Below, piece after piece: positions 8,447-16,360 of a DNA stretch of 62,923 nt. Source of the DNA: Pseudomonas palleroniana (GTDB lineage Bacteria; Pseudomonadota; Gammaproteobacteria; Pseudomonadales; Pseudomonadaceae); contig NZ_PYWX01000025.1 of NCBI RefSeq assembly GCF_003031675.1, positions 44,712 to 107,634 on the forward strand. The letters run 5' to 3'. Made by a program: the position numbers and the translations under genes. Numbering within the stretch: the stretch's first letter is position 1; each line of letters begins with the position of its first letter. The notes under the pieces are model-generated. The model was not told where the DNA came from, ran no database searches, and saw nothing but the letters and a program-made list of their open reading frames with translations.

Positions 8447-9463
8447 ATGAAGGATTTCCAGGATATTGACGCCCACCTCGAAGACTGGAGCGCGGTACGC
8501 AGCGCCATAGACTTCAGCGCGATTCTGATCGGCAACGGCGCCAGCCGCACGATCTGGGAAGACTTCGCCTACGACTCGCTGTTCGAAAACGCCCGCACCG
8601 TTGAAGAAAAGCCCCTGAGCCAATCCGAACTCAGCGTGTTCGACGCCTTGCAAACCCGCAGTTTCGAGCAGGCCCTGGGCGCGCTGAAAACCACCAGCCG
8701 GGTCAACAAAGCCCTGGCCGTCAGCTCGGCGGCGCCGCGTAATCGCTACTACGCGATCAAGGAAGCGCTGATCAACACCATCCATGCCGTGCACATCCCC
8801 TGGCGACTGGTGCAGCCCTCGACGCTGGCGACGATCAACGCAGAGCTGGCACGCTACCCGACCGTATTCACCAGCAACTACGACCTGCTCAACTATTGGG
8901 CAATCCTGCACACGCCGGGCATTGATGATCTGTTTCGCGGCGTAGATGCCAGCTTCGACCTGCGCCACACTCACACCGACGCCACACGCATCCTCTACCT
9001 GCACGGCGGCCTGCATCTGGTGCGCAACCTCGATGGCACGGCGCGCAAATTGGCCTCCACCGACAGCACCTTGCTCAGCAGCTTCGCGATCAACAACACG
9101 ATCAAGACCCTTGATGACGTGCCGCTGTTCGTCAACGAAGGCAAGGTTGAGGAGAAGCTCAAGACCATCCGCAGTTCGGACTACCTGTCGTTCTGCTACG
9201 AGCAGTTGCTTGGCCATGCAGGGGCGCTGTGCATTTTTGGTCATGAGCTGGGAGCGCAGGATAAGCACCTGGTGGATGCGATTCGCCAGGCGAAGCTCAC
9301 GACCCTGGCGATCTCGGTGTCGGGGCGCAGTGACGGGTTCATCCGCCAGCAGAAGCGCCGGTATTCAGCGTTGTTCGAGGGCACCGGAGTGGCGCTGAAG
9401 TTCTTCGCGGCGCGCACGCATCCATTGGGTGACCCGGCGCTGTCAGTCCCTGTGGAACGCTGA
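8447..9463 (+). CDS. DUF4917 family protein with SIR2-like motifs
   Basis: A 338-residue protein starting MKDFQDIDAHLEDW; the ATG at 8447 is preferred to a TTG 18 bp upstream. I recognise it as DUF4917. Read for motifs it has ILIGNGAS (residues 27-33), FTSNYDLLNYW (141-151, N144), YLHGGLH (184-190, H186) and CIFGHELGAQDKH (262-274). These four blocks follow the order of SIR2-like nucleotide-binding domains (GxG, T-N-Y-D, L-H-G, G-x-S/G-xx-D). Whether it hydrolyses NAD is unknown. It stands alone, divergent from the alcohol dehydrogenase gene, and is followed by a REPIN. Codon use looks like that of its neighbours. Confidence 0.7.
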   Translation: MKDFQDIDAHLEDWSAVRSAIDFSAILIGNGASRTIWEDFAYDSLFENARTVEEKPLSQSELSVFDALQTRSFEQALGALKTTSRVNKALAVSSAAPRNRYYAIKEALINTIHAVHIPWRLVQPSTLATINAELARYPTVFTSNYDLLNYWAILHTPGIDDLFRGVDASFDLRHTHTDATRILYLHGGLHLVRNLDGTARKLASTDSTLLSSFAINNTIKTLDDVPLFVNEGKVEEKLKTIRSSDYLSFCYEQLLGHAGALCIFGHELGAQDKHLVDAIRQAKLTTLAISVSGRSDGFIRQQKRRYSALFEGTGVALKFFAARTHPLGDPALSVPVER

Positions 9464-9487
9464 TATCCAGAACAAAGGCGATCCACT

Positions 9488-9575
9488 GTGGGAGGGGGCT
9501 TGCTCCCGATAGCGGTGTGTCATTCACAGTTTTACTGACTGATCCACCGCTATCGGGAGCAAGCCCCCTCCCACA
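9488..9575. repeat. REPIN (paired inverted REP sequences)
   Basis: Two inverted copies of TGTGGGAGGGGGCTTGCTCC-type REP, each ending in CGATAGCGGTG, flank a 33-base loop. It sits between the convergent DUF4917 and XRE-cupin genes and may serve as a bidirectional terminator or mRNA-stabilising hairpin. Confidence 0.85.
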
Positions 9576-9604
9576 CTGGAGTGCATTGCAAGTCACTGCC
9601 GTGG

Positions 9605-10132
9605 TCACTCTTCGGCGCTGTGAACGACGACCAGCAACTGCGCCTGCACGTCTCCCACCGAGCGAAGCCGGTGGGGCTTCTGCGCGTTGAAGTGCAGCGC
9701 GTCTCCCCGCTCCAGAATCACCCGTTCGTTCATGAAATCCACTTCCACCCGGCCTTCATGCACGAACAGAAACTCCTCCCCCACGTGCTCCTTGAAGGTC
9801 TTGTCGGTGAACTCCGCCGGCGGGTAGATGATGAACGGCAGCAGGCTACGCTCACTGACCTGACGGGCCAGCACGGCATACCCCGGCGAAGTGTCCGGCC
9901 GCTCGTGGCTGCGCACCAGGCTGTAGCTGTCGAGGTTCACACTGTCTTCGCTGAACAACTCTTCGACCTTCACGTTCAACGCCTTGGCCAGTTTCAACGC
10001 GGCAGCGATCGACGGCGTGTTCAGCCCGCGCTCGACCTTGGACAGGTAACTCTTGGTCATCCCGGATTTTTCAGCCAAGGCCTCAAGGGTTATGCCAAGT
10101 TTTTTTCTCAATAATTTCAAACGGATAGACAT
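9605..10132 (-). CDS. XRE-family regulator with C-terminal cupin sensor
   Basis: A 175-residue regulator. An HTH_3 domain at residues about 3-60 (LKLLRKKLGITLEALAEKSG, SYLSKVERGLNTPSIAAAL) is followed by a cupin barrel at about 105-173 (EEFLFVHEGRVEVDF, LERGDALHFNAQKPHRL). Such proteins typically sense small metabolites and repress a nearby catabolic or biosynthetic operon. It is divergent from the aldolase/DapA-like pair, and a perfect TGACAC-TTT-GTGTCA palindrome lies between them, so it probably controls that pair and itself. Confidence 0.85.
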   Translation of the reverse strand: MSIRLKLLRKKLGITLEALAEKSGMTKSYLSKVERGLNTPSIAAALKLAKALNVKVEELFSEDSVNLDSYSLVRSHERPDTSPGYAVLARQVSERSLLPFIIYPPAEFTDKTFKEHVGEEFLFVHEGRVEVDFMNERVILERGDALHFNAQKPHRLRSVGDVQAQLLVVVHSAEE

Positions 10133-10178
10133 TTGCTGCGATTAATCCATGCAGTAAAGCGAAAGCGGCGCTTGCCAA

Positions 10179-10214
10179 TGACACTTTGTGTCATATAGCA
10201 TCTTTAGTGTCATT
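10179..10214. promoter_or_regulatory. Candidate operator of the XRE-cupin regulator
   Basis: A perfect palindrome TGACACTTTGTGTCA (10179-10193) is followed 14 bp later by a further half site, AGTGTCAT. It lies between the divergent regulator and aldolase genes, where an autorepressor would bind. Confidence 0.6.
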
Positions 10215-10238
10215 TGCTCTTACCCAAAGGACACCGAT

Positions 10239-11021
10239 ATGGCCAAGACATTAGCACTCCCCAAAGACCAACTGGTCAAGCAAGCGCTGACCCAGATGCA
10301 AAACACCCTGGCGGATAATACGTGGACCGACCGACAAAAGCTGGCGCTCACGTGCCGCATCCTGTTCGAGCACGGCCACGACTCCGGCCTGGCCGGGCAG
10401 ATCACCGCGCGCGGCCCCACCCCCGGCACCTTTTACACCCAGCAACTGGGCCTGGGCTTTGATGAGATCACTGCCGGCAACCTGTTGCTGGTCAACGAAG
10501 ACCTTGAAGTCCTGGAAGGTCATGGCATCCCCAACCCGGCTAACCGCTTTCACACCTGGGTGTACCGTGGACGGCCGGATGTGAACTGCATTATCCACAC
10601 GCACCCGACCCACGTCGCTGCGCTGTCGATGCTGGAAGTGCCGCTGCAGGTATCGCACATGGACCTCTGCCCGCTCTACGAAGACTGCGCTTTTCTGGAG
10701 GCTTGGCCGGGGGTACCGGTGGGCAATGAAGAAGGGGAAATCATCACCACCGCGTTAGGCGACAAACGCGCAATCCTGCTCTCGCACCACGGCCAGCTCT
10801 CCACCGGGGCAAGCATCGAGGAAGCCTGTGTGATCGCGCAGTTGATCGAACGCGCGGCCAAATTGCAGCTACTGGCGATGGCGGCGGGCACCATCAAACC
10901 GATCCTGCCGCAACTCGGCCGCGAGGCCCACGACTGGATTTCCAAGCCCAAGCGCTTTGGTGCCGCGTTCAACTACTACGCCCGGCAGAACCTGCGTCAA
11001 CACGCCGATTGCCTGAACTGA
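10239..11021 (+). CDS. Class II aldolase/adducin-family protein
   Basis: A 260-residue protein of the class II aldolase family. The zinc-binding histidines are in NCIIHTHPTHVAAL (about residues 117-130), and a third lies in ILLSHHGQLSTG. The family cleaves or decarboxylates sugar phosphates, ketols or hydroxy acids. The start at 10239 (MAKTLALPKDQL) is preferred because AAAGGA lies 8 bp upstream; the longer frame would run through the operator. It is followed 28 bp later by a DapA-like lyase gene, which suggests a shared substrate. The true substrate cannot be deduced. Confidence 0.8.
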   Translation: MAKTLALPKDQLVKQALTQMQNTLADNTWTDRQKLALTCRILFEHGHDSGLAGQITARGPTPGTFYTQQLGLGFDEITAGNLLLVNEDLEVLEGHGIPNPANRFHTWVYRGRPDVNCIIHTHPTHVAALSMLEVPLQVSHMDLCPLYEDCAFLEAWPGVPVGNEEGEIITTALGDKRAILLSHHGQLSTGASIEEACVIAQLIERAAKLQLLAMAAGTIKPILPQLGREAHDWISKPKRFGAAFNYYARQNLRQHADCLN

Positions 11022-11049
11022 TTGCTCTTTTTCGAGCGGAGACCTTCCC

Positions 11050-11922
11050 ATGCCCACCCCACACATTCACGGCATCATCGGCTACACCATCACCCCGTTC
11101 AGCACCGACGGCCAACGCATTGACCTCAACGCCCTGGGCCGCTCCATCGACCGCTTGATCGACAGTGGCGTGCACGCCGTCGCACCGTTGGGCAGCACGG
11201 GCGAAGGCGCGTACCTGAGCGATGCCGAATGGGATGAAGTCAGCGCCTACAGCCTGGCAAAAATCGCCAGGCGTGTACCGACTATCGTCAGCGTGTCCGA
11301 CCTGACCACGGCCAAAGCCGTGCGCCGCGCCCGTTATGCCGAGGCCAATGGCGCCGATGTGGTAATGGTGCTTCCGGCCTCGTACTGGAAACTCAGCGAG
11401 GCGGAGATCCTCGCGCATTACGCGGCGATCGGCGACAGCGTCGGCATCCCGATCATGCTCTATAACAACCCGGCTACCAGCGGCACGGACATGTCGGTGG
11501 ACTTGATCTTGCGTATCGTCCAGCAGGTCGCCAACGTGAACATGGTCAAGGAAAGCACCGGTGATATTCAGCGCATGCACCAGCTGCGCCGGCACAGCGA
11601 CGTGCCGTTCTACAACGGTTGCAACCCGTTGGCCCTGGAAGCCTTTGCGGCAGGCGCCAAGGGCTGGTGCACGGCGGCACCGAACCTGATCGCGCAATTG
11701 AATCTGGACTTGTATGACGCGGTATTGGCCAATGATCTGACTCTGGCGCGGGAACTGTTCTATCGCCAGTTGCCACTGCTGGAGTTCATTCTCAAGGGCG
11801 GGTTGCCGGCGACGATCAAGGCCGGGCTGCGTTTGACCGGGTTGGAGGTAGGCGATCCACGGTTGCCGGTGTTCCCATTGGGCAAAGCGGGGATCGAACA
11901 CTTGAAGACACTTCTGAGCTGA
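11050..11922 (+). CDS. Dihydrodipicolinate synthase-family (DapA-like) lyase
   Basis: A 290-residue N-acetylneuraminate-lyase superfamily protein. It has the pyruvate-carboxylate loop GSTGEGAYL (about residues 46-54; DapA itself has GTTGES), the catalytic tyrosine in MLYNNPATSG and the Schiff-base lysine in NMVKESTGD. The family makes or breaks C-C bonds next to pyruvate. Coupled with the class II aldolase gene and a cupin regulator, it is more likely catabolic (hydroxy-keto acid cleavage) than the lysine-pathway DapA. Substrate unknown. Confidence 0.8.
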   Translation: MPTPHIHGIIGYTITPFSTDGQRIDLNALGRSIDRLIDSGVHAVAPLGSTGEGAYLSDAEWDEVSAYSLAKIARRVPTIVSVSDLTTAKAVRRARYAEANGADVVMVLPASYWKLSEAEILAHYAAIGDSVGIPIMLYNNPATSGTDMSVDLILRIVQQVANVNMVKESTGDIQRMHQLRRHSDVPFYNGCNPLALEAFAAGAKGWCTAAPNLIAQLNLDLYDAVLANDLTLARELFYRQLPLLEFILKGGLPATIKAGLRLTGLEVGDPRLPVFPLGKAGIEHLKTLLS

Positions 11923-11935
11923 CACCACAACACTT

Positions 11936-11957
11936 ATGTGGGGGCTTGCTCCCACAT
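11936..11957. repeat. Single REP hairpin
   Basis: ATGTGGGGGCTTGCTCCCACAT is a short REP-type palindrome just after the DapA-like gene, probably ending that transcript. (Its two halves are ATGTGGGGGC and CTCCCACAT around a TTG turn.). Confidence 0.65.
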
Positions 11958-11987
11958 TTTGACTCTGCAGATTCGTTACATAGAGAC

Positions 11988-12006
11988 AAATGACAATAGT
12001 TCTCGA
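11988..12006 (+). promoter_or_regulatory. Candidate Fur box upstream of the ECF sigma gene
   Basis: AAATGACAATAGTTCTCGA, about 50 bp ahead of the sigma gene, resembles the AAATGATAATNATTCTCA sites found in front of pseudomonad iron-starvation sigma genes. This fits iron-repressed expression of the surface-signalling pair downstream. Confidence 0.55.
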
Positions 12007-12053
12007 TATCATTCGCGACTTTTCTACAGCGCGCTTCGTCAAGAAGGATATCC

Positions 12054-12593
12054 ATGTCTCGTCCCAAGCCCGACCCGCTGTCGGCCGATGCCTTTCGCGG
12101 GTTTTATGCAGATATCCTGCATTTCCTGCGCAAACGCACGGACAACGCCAGCGACGCGGCCGACATGACCCAGGATGTCTTCACCCAATGGCTGGGCTAC
12201 CGCGACCGGGCCAAGGTCGAGCAACCACGGGCGTTTCTGTTCCAGATGGCGCGCAACCTGCTGCGTGACCACTGGCGCAAACAGAAGGTACGCCACACCG
12301 CTCACGCGGTTCCGACCGACCAGGACACCGAGCCACTCGCCGACGAGCAAAACGACCCCATGGCCGCCGCGCTTCGCGTGCAACGCCTGGATCAGTTGAA
12401 AGAAGTCCTCGCCGAACTCTCGCCCCGCAGGCGAGAAGCCCTTATGCTGCACCGCTTCGAAGGCTTGAGTCAGTCGCAGATCGCCGAGCGCATGGGGATT
12501 TCGACCAGCATGGTGGAAAAGCACATCGCTTTTGCCCTGCTGCACTGCAAGCGACGCCTTCAACACGCACCCGGCACGGAGCAGCCAGAATGA
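12054..12593 (+). CDS. FecI-like ECF sigma factor
   Basis: A 179-residue ECF sigma factor. Region 2 is at about residues 14-80 (FYADILHFLRKRTDNASDAADMTQDVF, AFLFQMARNLLRDHWRK) and region 4 at about 118-170 (LAELSPRRREALMLHRFEGLSQSQIAERMG, TSMVEKHI). The S-x-MVEKHI region 4 pattern marks the iron-starvation FecI group. A FecR gene overlaps its 3' end by 4 bp and a TonB receptor with a signalling domain follows. It should direct transcription of that receptor when the ligand is bound. Confidence 0.9.
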   Translation: MSRPKPDPLSADAFRGFYADILHFLRKRTDNASDAADMTQDVFTQWLGYRDRAKVEQPRAFLFQMARNLLRDHWRKQKVRHTAHAVPTDQDTEPLADEQNDPMAAALRVQRLDQLKEVLAELSPRRREALMLHRFEGLSQSQIAERMGISTSMVEKHIAFALLHCKRRLQHAPGTEQPE

Positions 12594-13558
12594 ACCGCCT
12601 GAGCGAGAACGACGCCCAGGGCATCGAAGCGAGTGACTCGATCGATGCCCAAGCCGCCAGTTGGTTTGCCCGCAACCGCAACGAGTTGGGGCGCGCCGAC
12701 CGCAAAGCCTTTGCCGCCTGGCAAGCGGAGCCTGCCCATGCCCGCGCCTATGCCGAGTTCGAACAACTGTGGGACGACCTCGCCCAGTTGCAACAACACA
12801 GCAGGCCCGTGCCGCTGCCCCAACGCAAACCCTCGGTGTGGCGCCCTGCCCTGGCCGTGGCTGCCGCCTTGGTCTGCGCCGTGATGACCAGCCACATCGG
12901 CACGCCTCGCGAGCTGTACCACAGCCAGGTGGCCGCCCATGCCAAAGGTATACGTACCCTGCACCTGCCGGATGGCAGCACCTTGTACGTGAATGCCAAC
13001 ACGCGTCTGCAAGTGGATTTCACCGCCTACCAACGCATCCTGCACCTGGAAAAAGGCCAGCTGTACATCGACGTCGCACCCGACAAAGAGCGGCCGCTGT
13101 ACGTACAAGCCGGCGAGGCGAATGTGCGGGTGGTCGGCACCGGCTTTGACGTGCGGCGCAGCCAGCAGCAACTGGTGGTCAGCGTTGCCCATGGCCAAGT
13201 GGCCTTCGAACCGGACGCAAAAAGCCCGGTGGCCCTGCTTGGCGCCCAGCAACGCGCCACCTACCAATACGCCAAAGGCACCGTGCAGCAGCAAACCCTC
13301 ACCGCTGATGAGGTCGCCGACTGGCGCAGCGGGCACCTGTCCTTTCGCAACCGCGAGCTGGCCAGCCTGATCGATGAACTGAGCCTCTATCGCCCCCAGC
13401 CCCCGTTGCAGGTCAACCGTGCCGTTGCGCAACTGAAGGTCTCGGGCAATCTGGATGTGAATGACCCGCAGGCCCTGCTCAATGCGTTACCCGCCCTGTT
13501 GCCGGTAAAAACCGTGGCCTCGGCCGATGGCATCGTCAGAATCGAACCGCGTAAGTAA
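12590..13558 (+). CDS. FecR-type sigma regulator (anti-sigma)
   Basis: A 322-residue inner-membrane regulator. A cytoplasmic N-terminus with the WFARNRNELGRADRKAFAAWQ pattern (residues about 24-44) is followed by a single TM segment near residues 84-102 (PALAVAAALVCAVMTSHIG), then the periplasmic FecR domain (LHLPDGSTLYVNANTRLQVDF, LEKGQLYIDV). It relays ligand occupancy of the outer-membrane receptor to the partner sigma factor. The start overlaps the sigma stop (ATGA), giving coupled synthesis, and a terminator follows it. Confidence 0.9.
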   Translation: MNRLSENDAQGIEASDSIDAQAASWFARNRNELGRADRKAFAAWQAEPAHARAYAEFEQLWDDLAQLQQHSRPVPLPQRKPSVWRPALAVAAALVCAVMTSHIGTPRELYHSQVAAHAKGIRTLHLPDGSTLYVNANTRLQVDFTAYQRILHLEKGQLYIDVAPDKERPLYVQAGEANVRVVGTGFDVRRSQQQLVVSVAHGQVAFEPDAKSPVALLGAQQRATYQYAKGTVQQQTLTADEVADWRSGHLSFRNRELASLIDELSLYRPQPPLQVNRAVAQLKVSGNLDVNDPQALLNALPALLPVKTVASADGIVRIEPRK

Positions 13559-13568
13559 GGTAGAAAAT

Positions 13569-13611
13569 CCACACATGAGAATATTTTGCATTTGCATGTG
13601 TGGTTTTTTTT
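13569..13611 (+). terminator. Rho-independent terminator after fecR
   Basis: A nine-base stem, CCACACATG / CATGTGTGG, is followed by eight T residues. It separates the sigma/FecR unit from the receptor gene, so the receptor must have its own promoter in the next 75 bp, presumably the one read by the ECF sigma. Confidence 0.85.
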
Positions 13612-13685
13612 GCCTGCTCCGTCTTCCTCCCGACTGTGTTTGATACGCACACCTTTTTGGCTGTTCAGCCGCACCGGGGGATTTC

Positions 13686-16244
13686 ATGTTTCGCGCGCCT
13701 TGCCACGCTTCGCACCTGTTTCTTCGACCCAGCCTCATTGCCACCTGCCTGGCGTTCAGCCTCACTGCCCAGGCTGAGTCGTTCAAATTGCAACTGCCCG
13801 CCCAGCCGCTGGCCCTGTCCCTGAGCCAGGTGGCGCAACAGGCGAAAATCCAGCTGCTGTTCGATGAAACGTTGCTCAAAAACGCGCAGGCACCGGCGCT
13901 CAGCGGTGATTTCACCCCGGAAGTGGCGATTCGCAGCTTGTTGCAAAACGGCGAATTCACCCTGATCAAAGTCGGCACGACCTACGTGGTGCGTCCCGAC
14001 GAAGGCAAGACCACCCAAAGCGGCGCGATCCAACTGGACGCCCTCAGCGTGATCGGCACCGGCAACGAAGTCGACTCCGCCACCGTCAACCGTTCCACCC
14101 TGACCCAGGCCGATATCGACCGCTACCAGTCCAACAACATCCCCAGCCTGTTGCAGACCTTGCCCGGCGTAAGCCAGGGCGGCTCGCTCAAACCCGGCGG
14201 CCAGACCATCAACATCCGGGGCTTCGGTGACGCCGAAGACGTGCCACTGACCGTCGATGGCGCCACCAAGAGCGGCTTTGAGCGCTATCAACAAGGCACG
14301 GTGTTTATCGAGCCCGAGCTGATCAAAAGCATCGAGGTAGAGAAAGGCCCCCACTCGCCGTTCACCGGCAACGGCGGTTTTGGCGGCACGGTCAACATGA
14401 CCACCAAGGACGCCCCCGACCTGCTCCAGGACGGCCGCAACAGCGGCGCGATGCTCAAATATGGCTACTCCAGCAACGACCACGAACAGGTCTACAGCAG
14501 TGCCGTGTATGGCCGCACCGACGACGGCCGTTTCGACGCGCTGGCCTACCTGACCCAACGTGACGGCGGCGACATGAAGGTGGCCGGCAAACTGCCCAAC
14601 GACAACAACCAGTACCCGATCAACCCCCAGCGCCTGCCCAACTCGGCACAGGACGTGGATGGCAAGTTGTTCAAGGTCAACGCGCACTTCACCGATGAGC
14701 ACAGCGTGGGCTTGTCCTACTCGCGCTCCCACAGCAACCGCTGGACACCGTTCTCCGCCGCCAGCTACCCGACGCCGCCGACCCAGGCCAACATCGACCG
14801 CTACGGCTATGAAAACGCACTGAAACGCTTTTTGGCCCAACGCGACACCACCGACACCACCTGGTCGGGCAAGTACGAATACACACCGCTGGATAACCCG
14901 TTGGTGGACCTGACCGTCAAGTACTCCCAGTCCAACACCGAACAGACGGACGAGCGCGACGCCACCGCGTTCTTCCAGCTCGCCAGCGGCGGACGCAAGA
15001 TGGACACGTCCTACACCGACAAGAACCTGGACGTACGCAACGTCAGCCTGTTCAGCACCGGGCCGTTGCAACACGCGCTGACGGTGGGTGGGCAGATCCG
15101 CAAGCACATCCGCGAAACCGAGATGTGGATGCCCGGTGCCACCTATAACAGCGCACGTTACAACTATGGGCATTTCCAGCCCGGCTTCATGCCCCACGGC
15201 AAAGTCGATACCAACAGTTTCTTCGTGCAGGATGCAGTCACCGTCGGGGATGTGACCATCACCCCATCGCTGCGCTACGACCACGTGCGTAACCGCGGCG
15301 AAGGCAATGATGCGCCGTACTACAACAACCCGGATCCGTCCTACGGCCACGACTACAGCGACCGCACCTACACCGGCTGGTCGCCGCGCCTGGCGCTGTT
15401 CTGGAACGTCACCCCACACCTGGGGCTGTTCGCCAACTGGAGCAAGACCTGGCGCGCGCCGGTCATCGACGAACAATATGAAGTCCAGGGCCTGGGCAGC
15501 CGCACCGCTACCAGTCTCGACCTCGACCCGGAACGCATCACCTCGATCAGCCTGGGCAGCGTGACCAGCTTCGATCACGTCATCACCCAGGACGACAATC
15601 TGCAATTGCGCACCACGCTCTTCCATAACAAGGTCGAAGACGAAATCTTCAAGGCCACGGGGGTGGGCTGCCAGAACCAGGCCATCAACGGCGGCACGAT
15701 TTCCAGCGCCTGTCCACCGGGCGCGCTGTCCAACTACCGCAACATCGGCGGCATGACCATCAAGGGCTTTGAACTGGAGTCGTTCTACAACTCCACCTAC
15801 CTGTTCGGTTCGGTGTCGTTCGCCTATGCCAAAGGCGACCACGAAGGCGCCTACACCAACCCCTGGGGGCCGGATGTACCGGCACGTGACATTCCACCGA
15901 CCAAGTGGGTACTGGTGCTGGGCACCCACATTCCGGCCTGGGATGCCCAGGTGGGCTGGATGGGCCAGTTCATCGGCGCGACCGACCGCCTGCCCAGCGA
16001 CAAATATTCCGGCGGCCCGGGCAGCAGTGTCGGCGACCTGTTCTACGACCAATACGGCAACAAGCGTTACAACACCCAGGGCCTGTTCGCCAAATGGAAA
16101 CCCCAACAGGCTTACCTCAAAGGCACCGAGGTGAACGTCACCGTCGACAACCTGTTCAACGAAAACTTCCGTCCGGCCTTGAGCGGCGACCGTGCCTACA
16201 CCAAGGGCCGCGACGCGAAGATCAGCATTACGCGGTTCTTCTAA
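13686..16244 (+). CDS. TonB-dependent receptor with N-terminal signalling (STN) domain
   Basis: An 852-residue outer-membrane receptor. A signal peptide (cleavage near TAQAES) is followed by a secretin/TonB N-terminal signalling domain at about residues 35-105, a plug at about 125-240 (NIRGFGDAEDVPLTVDGA), and a 22-strand barrel ending in aromatic ITRFF. The signalling domain contacts the FecR-type protein encoded upstream. The barrel carries a WRAP segment like the FRAP box of heme/hemoprotein receptors, but no histidine follows it before the LDLDPER stretch, and there is no hemophore gene. The ligand is therefore uncertain: heme, hemoprotein or a xenosiderophore. Confidence 0.85.
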   Translation: MFRAPCHASHLFLRPSLIATCLAFSLTAQAESFKLQLPAQPLALSLSQVAQQAKIQLLFDETLLKNAQAPALSGDFTPEVAIRSLLQNGEFTLIKVGTTYVVRPDEGKTTQSGAIQLDALSVIGTGNEVDSATVNRSTLTQADIDRYQSNNIPSLLQTLPGVSQGGSLKPGGQTINIRGFGDAEDVPLTVDGATKSGFERYQQGTVFIEPELIKSIEVEKGPHSPFTGNGGFGGTVNMTTKDAPDLLQDGRNSGAMLKYGYSSNDHEQVYSSAVYGRTDDGRFDALAYLTQRDGGDMKVAGKLPNDNNQYPINPQRLPNSAQDVDGKLFKVNAHFTDEHSVGLSYSRSHSNRWTPFSAASYPTPPTQANIDRYGYENALKRFLAQRDTTDTTWSGKYEYTPLDNPLVDLTVKYSQSNTEQTDERDATAFFQLASGGRKMDTSYTDKNLDVRNVSLFSTGPLQHALTVGGQIRKHIRETEMWMPGATYNSARYNYGHFQPGFMPHGKVDTNSFFVQDAVTVGDVTITPSLRYDHVRNRGEGNDAPYYNNPDPSYGHDYSDRTYTGWSPRLALFWNVTPHLGLFANWSKTWRAPVIDEQYEVQGLGSRTATSLDLDPERITSISLGSVTSFDHVITQDDNLQLRTTLFHNKVEDEIFKATGVGCQNQAINGGTISSACPPGALSNYRNIGGMTIKGFELESFYNSTYLFGSVSFAYAKGDHEGAYTNPWGPDVPARDIPPTKWVLVLGTHIPAWDAQVGWMGQFIGATDRLPSDKYSGGPGSSVGDLFYDQYGNKRYNTQGLFAKWKPQQAYLKGTEVNVTVDNLFNENFRPALSGDRAYTKGRDAKISITRFF

Positions 16245-16306
16245 AACTGTACGGATAAATCCGCACGCAGCTGTAGGCCCCTGGTCGACGGGGGTTGTGG
16301 CTAGAT

Positions 16307-16324
16307 GGGCTTCCCTGGAAGCCC
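16307..16324 (+). terminator. Hairpin after the TonB receptor gene
   Basis: GGGCTTCC-CT-GGAAGCCC forms a compact 8-bp stem downstream of the receptor stop and ahead of the DMT gene. There is no good T-tract, so its role as a terminator is uncertain. Confidence 0.35.
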
Positions 16325-16360
16325 TCTGGATTTGGGCTTCTCTCTATTTCGGATGCCCCC

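Noticed and set aside
9488..9575. Repeated palindromes resembling a CRISPR array across the window
   Set aside because: They are isolated REPINs with inverted arms, not regularly spaced direct repeats with spacers, and no cas genes are present.
13686..16244. HasR hemophore receptor
   Set aside because: No hasA gene lies nearby and the histidine expected after the WRAP segment is missing, so only a general TonB receptor call is justified.
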